This document shows, piece after piece, positions 58,401 to 64,000 of a stretch of DNA of 64,000 nucleotides. Made by a program: the position numbers and the translations under genes. Each line of letters begins with the position of its first letter. The stretch's first letter is position 1. This DNA is from Patagioenas fasciata (taxonomy: Eukaryota; Chordata; Aves; Columbiformes; Columbidae). Under the pieces are notes generated by a model. The model was given only the letters and a program-made list of their open reading frames with translations, was not told where the DNA came from and did no database searches. The stretch is taken from contig NC_092520.1 of NCBI RefSeq assembly GCF_037038585.1, forward strand, positions 16,375,001-16,439,000. The letters are read 5' to 3'.

Positions 58401-59919
58401 TAACATTTTCTCTGTCGTTTGAGTACCCACTACTTTTTTCTTCCACAGGGGGGTTAGTGTTCTCTACTAAATCTGAGGAGCTTCTCTGTCATTTCCTTGA
58501 GGTCTTCTGCTTCTACTTTGTATCTGAAGGGAATATGTGCCCCCAATTTTTATTTTTTAATACATAATTGGTCTGGTAAGAAATATTATATTTCTCTATA
58601 GATCTTGTGTTATGTTTATAGCTCATCTCTGCTAGAACATCATAATCAATTTAGATTTTTATACTTCTAGAAGAATTTTTGGTTAATTGTTGTTGGTAGT
58701 TCATTAGCACTGGCTTACACAAGAAAATATGATTAATTAGCATTGCTACTAAGTTTTCAAATTAAAGAACCAGTACCTAAATCACCTTGTGAGAACAGGA
58801 GTCACATAAGTTAAGTTCTTCATTAAACACTTTGATTTACTGTAATTTATTTTTTATTATTTTATAGTAATATTTGTAGGGTTTTATAAAGAATATAATA
58901 TATTTAAATTAATTTTCAGTTATACAATTCCTTATCTTTGAATAGTATTTAGACTAAGTTTTACTCCTGAATTTAATAAACATAAGAACTATCAAGTCTA
59001 TTCTTTATTCATGAAGGATACAATTTAATAGGCTTGTAATATAGACAGGTAAGAAACGAAAAAGATAAATGGAGGCATTTATATAAGGTTACACATTCTT
59101 TTCTCAAAATACAGCTACTGCAGTTACAGTAACCTGAAACCTTCCTCTGAAGTATGTAGAATAATACAAATGTTGCATGAGATAATACTTTTTGTTATGG
59201 GTGTATGGCTTCTAATGTTATCAGCTGAGCTACGAAGAGAAAGCAAGTAATTCTTCAAACATCATTTTGATTGAGGATATTTGAAAAAAAAATGCAGCTA
59301 GGCTCGAAGTCAAGCTGTCTTTTTCATTAACTATTTGTATCAGAAATATTTTTGGCCAAGAATTTTCAGTTTTTAAGGAAACTTTTTCATCCTTTAACCC
59401 ACTGAAGTTAGGAGGGATTTACTAACTACTGGAGTAGCTAACACTTGAAAGAACCTTGAATAAAGAGGCTTATTTGTCCATTATATGATTTGTCTACTTG
59501 TGACAGTAAGGGACTGGTTTCAGCAATCTCAGAGGTCCTTTCTAATCTGCATTTCCAGGCTTAAACCCAGCTCCTAAACCCAAAACATGAGGGAAAAAAC
59601 CCCTCCTACACTTGCAAAGACATGCACCCAGAAGGGAAAGCTACAAGTAGAAGCTGGAGACAGAGGAACAGTATGTGGAAGTGTGATTTGTAGAGTGATG
59701 CTAACGAGTCCCAACTGGCCTAATTACCCAGAGGATTTGCACCAGGGCTTGTGTGAAGTGATGGAGTTCAGAGCCAGCTGACTGCTCCTTCCTCTGGCTT
59801 TGGGAAAAAGACTTAATGTGTCATTCCAGAATACATTTTCTAGTGTTCAAAAGTGAGACTGGGCTCTTGAGTATTAGTATGAATGAGACATCAAAGACAC
59901 GATTATATGATAAACATAA
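54811..59919. other. intergenic between MMP27 and the MMP1-like gene
   Basis: About 5 kb that holds the 5' flank of MMP27 and the 3' flank of the MMP1-like gene. Apart from a TCTA microsatellite and short A or T runs, I recognise no exon, mobile element or RNA gene. Confidence 0.45.
55377..55423 (+). repeat. (TCTA)n tetranucleotide microsatellite
   Basis: About 11 nearly perfect copies of TCTA. Confidence 0.95.
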
Positions 59920-59925
59920 TTTATT
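59920..59925 (-). promoter_or_regulatory. candidate polyadenylation signal of the MMP1-like gene
   Basis: AATAAA on the minus strand, about 190 bases after the stop codon of the MMP1-like gene. Confidence 0.45.
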
Positions 59926-60117
59926 AGGAAACTTCAATGTGAAACTTCAGGTGAAATTCTGATAAACTATACAAATGTATTTGTTTTACAATAAATAATT
60001 ATTAAAACTATACTCCCATAGAATTTGGGCAGAAATCCATTGTGACCCGATAGTCATGAAACGTTGAAAAATTCAGCACATAAAAACATGCAGTGTACAT
60101 ATGGTAAAACATTGCAA

Positions 60118-63100
60118 TTAACAATTAAACCAACTGATGCTCTTCATCTGTCTGACAATCCGTTTGGCACGAGGATCAAACTGGAACTGAGTTGTACCAC
60201 GGAAGAAGTAGACATACCCTAGAAATAAAATTTAATCCAATTATATTTCATAGGTGACTTCAGTATTTTTGGAAAAAAAAAATACCCCAACATAAACAGC
60301 CGATGTATATTTGCTATTTTTCATTTTCACGTCTACTAAGGTTTTTGAAAACAAGTGCCTCTATCTACAGAAGCCCAAATATTCAAGTAAACCCATATTA
60401 AAGGTATGTTTTACTTACTATCTTTCTGGAAAGCAGCATCCACTCTGCCAATTTTTCCGAAGTCGGAGATTATTTTCCTTGGATAGCCATGATCCATGGA
60501 CTTTTTGTTTTCATCATACCTTAACACAAGAAACATCATTGCAATTTGTGGGAAAGCAGCAATATTTTGAAAGTCCAAAGCAAATTCATACACATATGCT
60601 ACTCTACTCTTCCTAAAAAGTCTTACAAAGATTAGCCAAAGTAGTTTTTTTATTCTTTCAGTTATGTGTTAGGGTCTTCATGTTACGGGTGTTGTGAGAT
60701 ATGAAATCCTGCCTTTGGTGAATATTGTAACAAGGCTCTCAAGGACCTTGGGAATGCAGCCCAAGAACACATTAATGCATTTCTGGTCTGTCCAGAGCCT
60801 TTGCCATCACTTGCAAACAAAATAAATTTCTCTTTTGAGATGCTGGAGATCCAGTTCAGTATGAAAACAAAACATAAAGCTCAGGAATAGAAAGATGGTA
60901 CCACAGGCCTGAAACATACTCATATTAGTGTAAAACCTTGTATTACTTAAACAAAATTACTCTCTGAAGTTTGTCATGAGCTACACTTAAATTGTAAATA
61001 CAACCAGCTGTACAGCTGGAGATTATATACCATTTGTTCATAGAGAAATTCAATAACAGCACTTTTTGTTAGCAGTTCATTTTGTCTGAAATATGAGTGA
61101 AAAGTGTAAACTAGCATAACATTGCTCAGAAAAGCTACACTGTTGTGAAGAAAAAGTTAATAATTTACTAGAAAATCATGCATTTATTGGACAGATGATT
61201 AATTCAATACCAAGTAATTACATTCCTGCTACAGGAATCTAATGAATGGCAAAAAACCCCACAAAACTATAGAAAAGTTGATGTTTCCTTCCAGAGAATC
61301 CTGTTTAAATTTCTGGAGTATATTTGGATTAAATATCGCTGTATTTGAATTTTAAAGTCATGCGTCAGTCCTGAGGGACAAGTGAACATGGAAGACGAAC
61401 ATTAAGTCTTACCTCCAGTATCTGTCAGCTATAAAGAAGTATGTTTTTCCTGTGGTTTCATCACTGTAAGCTGCATTAACTCTTTTAACAGTCTTTGGGA
61501 ACCCCAAATGATAGATTGGTTTAGGATAACCAGGTGCAATACCATAACCCCTGAGAACCCAGTATTTATTCTCTGAAAAACAGAAGGACACAGCAGTTGG
61601 TTTTGCCATTTATAAACAAATTGTGTTTAAATGGCTAGCAAACAATTTTTCTTAGATATCAGTATTATTCCTTTCAGTTTATTACTTTAGAAAATGCTTC
61701 TAAGCCTTACACTGGACATACATCATAAAGACAGTTGAAATATCCTTTGTTTTTATGAGTAAAACAGTAGAATCATGAGATGAATGGATAGTACTTTTAC
61801 CAGATTTTGTTCAAATGAATACAAAGTATCTGTCTAGGTAACAGTTTGGGGAGGGCTGGAAGCTGATGTATTAGTTCACTGACATTGTACTGGGATATTG
61901 AGTTCATTAAATTCATGTAATATGTTATTTGATTATAGACCCACATAATATTTTGAAAACTAGACAATGTGCATTAAATTAAACGCAATGAACATATTCA
62001 TACATGGTAATATATCATATGCTGTGATATGTGCATAATGAAGTTATTTGAGACAGTTAAAGCATATTTGAGACATTTAAAGAAAAGAACTGATTGTTTT
62101 TTCCAGTAAACAAACAATTTTCCTCCCACAATATGCTTTTCCACCAACATATATTTCTTTAATCAAAAATATCACAGAATACTAATAAGCATGTCAGTTT
62201 TCTAAAGATTCCCAATAGTCTGTTTATGTAATTTCATTTTTTTTATATTTTCCACAAAAACAAAATGTTTTGACTAGTCTAGTAATCAGTTTTCGTGCTC
62301 CTTTTTAAAAATGAACTTCACATTTTTGCAAAAAGTTGCATTATTACATGTGATAACAATATATTCCATTCTAATAGTTAGAATAGTAGCAGTACTATAC
62401 AAATGCCTGTATTTGCCAACTAAATTCAGAAAAAAATCCTTCTGCATAAAGTGAAATCCTGTTACCTGAAGAAAACTAGGCCTGAGGATGGGAATCTATT
62501 TTAATGTCTTGTTTTTCAAAGCATTAACTAAAACAGAGGGGCAAGTTTTCAGGATTATGACCTCCAGAAATCTCTTCTAGCACTATAACTCTATGAGTTT
62601 AATTATTTGTAGATTTGCAAGATTCTCTGTTTCATTGATCTTCCTTTAAAAACCACTTTGACTTCTGCATTTGCAGAGTTTGCAAAGGGGCAGGGAGGAA
62701 AGGGTCAGAAAAAGTAGAGAATTTCAGAATCAATTACCTTTAAAAAGTAAAACTTCATCTTTCTCAACATTTTCATAAGCAGCTTGAATTCCTGATGGTA
62801 ACTTTGGCCAGAACAGTGAGATAAAATTGAGCTCTGCCTCTGTCCTTGCAGGATGTTTGCGCAGCATATATCTGTTTTTTTTTAAAAAAAATATACGTTA
62901 AAGTAGTTCCACTCCTCTCATAAGTGCAAAACAATTATTACATCTCCTGGAGTATAACAGGAGAGACATGGGTGTAAATATTTTCATCCACTTAATGTAA
63001 AGGAAATCTAGAGTGAAGGCATTCTTGACTTTAGCACCTCATTTACATGCCAAAAATCATGCAAGATGAATATAAGCCCTTCTGTGTCTCTGTAGGATGG

Positions 63101-63651
63101 GCAGGCTAAGAGTAATCGCTTGACAAATATCTTCCTATGTACCAGTGCTTTCAGTTCTGCCCCTGCTCTTGTGCTGAGGAGTAGCAGGAAGGTGACAGTG
63201 TGGGAACCATGGACACATTGTGAAGGGACATGAAAATGCTCTTGCTTTGCTATTAGTTGAATTGAGTTCCCAGACAAGTTGGTTGCAGCACTGTCCACAG
63301 CAGCAGAACAGTTGGTAAACAACCTACAAGTCCTCACCTCCTTCACTGCTCGTGTCAATGAGGGCTCTTGGGATTAATGATTTGAGAACTCTCGCTTGTG
63401 TAAATATGTGTTGGTTTTCTAGTGTTTTTCTTTGTACTGCATTCCGAACGGACAGTTTTCCGTTGTAGATTACAGATTTTTTTAAAACTACTGAATATTT
63501 TAAAGAGATAATATATACACTTATTGTTGTTACCTGCCCTTGAAGAATATCATTTCTCCACGCAGAGTGGTAATAGCATCAAATGTCAAATTTGGGTCGC
63601 AAGCTTGTGGTGTTATGGGTCCCGTTGGCTGCACAGCAGCATTAGACCGTC
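60118..63651 (-). CDS. MMP1: collagenase-type matrix metalloproteinase (MMP1-like), 3' half, partial
   Basis: Five exons are present: 63534-63651, 62738-62871, 61413-61572, 60419-60519 and 60118-60218, all GT-AG and in phase, giving about 204 residues. They match exons 6-10 of other MMPs; exons 1-5 lie beyond the right edge. The encoded part is the hinge ([16 protein letters not shown]) and the hemopexin domain, from the Cys of [17 protein letters not shown] to the terminal Cys of SISWFNC. The hinge, [10 protein letters not shown] and [23 protein letters not shown] resemble human MMP1 most, with MMP8 a close second. The family's hemopexin domain binds and unwinds fibrillar collagen for cleavage by the catalytic domain. 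Exon 9 is 101 bp, one codon shorter than in MMP27. The membership in the secreted MMP family is secure; the choice of MMP1 over MMP8 is tentative because the catalytic exons are not visible. Confidence 0.8.
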
Positions 63652-64000
63652 CTATAGGAAGAATATTTTATCTTTTAGTACAGAGAAATATAAAGGCAGT
63701 GTTCAGAAAGTCTCTGAGAACACCAAGAATCTTCTTTACAGAGAATGAGGGGGCATGTTATTTTAAAATAAGGGTCTGACACTAAAAACAGGCTTTTAAT
63801 GCCAATAAAATCAGTTGTGTTCATCTTTTACAAAATGAGTTTTCTGCAGAACTGCATTTCAGTTGAAGTTAGCTTCCAGGAATTTTCTCTCTTTTGTTAT
63901 CCATTGTTTAGCAACAGTTAAACTTCTCATATTGGCGGGACAAGCATATTTTAAATATATTCTTATCACTGTTTACCAGTCTCCCAAGTAGAAACATTAA
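63652..64000 (-). other. intron 5 of the MMP1-like gene, to window edge
   Basis: No further exon is visible in the last 349 bases. Exon 5 with the zinc motif should lie just beyond the edge. Confidence 0.6.

Overview
The window looks like bird nuclear DNA. It is AT-rich and gene-poor, its dominant repeats are CR1 LINE pieces (most ending in the typical ATTCTGTGATTCTGTG-like tail), it carries two avian-type ERV LTRs, and its only clear genes belong to the matrix metalloproteinase (MMP) cluster. A non-galliform bird is my guess from the LTR types and is not proven.

Layout. Bases 1-29,600 hold no gene I can support, only a solo ERV LTR with a perfect 5-bp target duplication (2842-3880), CR1 fragments and, from 28.6 kb, A-rich and pentanucleotide arrays. 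Bases 29,663-39,892 hold the decayed exons of a minus-strand MMP that I read as MMP20 (enamelysin). Exons 2, 4, 5, 7, 8 and 9 can be recognised and exons 3 and 6 are probable. The copy is broken by in-frame stops, frameshifts and lost active-site residues, as expected for an enamel protease in a toothless lineage. Bases 47,093-54,691 hold an apparently intact ten-exon MMP27 gene on the minus strand, 466 codons, all introns GT-AG. Bases 60,118-63,651 hold the last five exons of another minus-strand collagenase-like gene (MMP1-like), whose 5' half lies beyond the right edge.

MMP20, MMP27 and a collagenase in this order and on one strand match the conserved tetrapod MMP cluster. MMP27 and the MMP1-like gene would encode secreted zinc endopeptidases made as zymogens (prodomain, catalytic domain, hinge, four-bladed hemopexin domain).

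Points for a second look: the MMP20 pseudogene and its uneven decay; a roughly 400-bp stretch where two CR1 copies 11 kb apart are about 97% identical while their flanks are only about 78% identical (possible gene conversion); a 77-bp mariner-like hairpin MITE; the absence of the C-terminal tail known from human MMP27; a palindromic AP-1 site upstream of MMP27; and a short MMP exon-5-like relic at 23.9 kb.

All protein comparisons rest on remembered family sequences and were not checked by alignment software.
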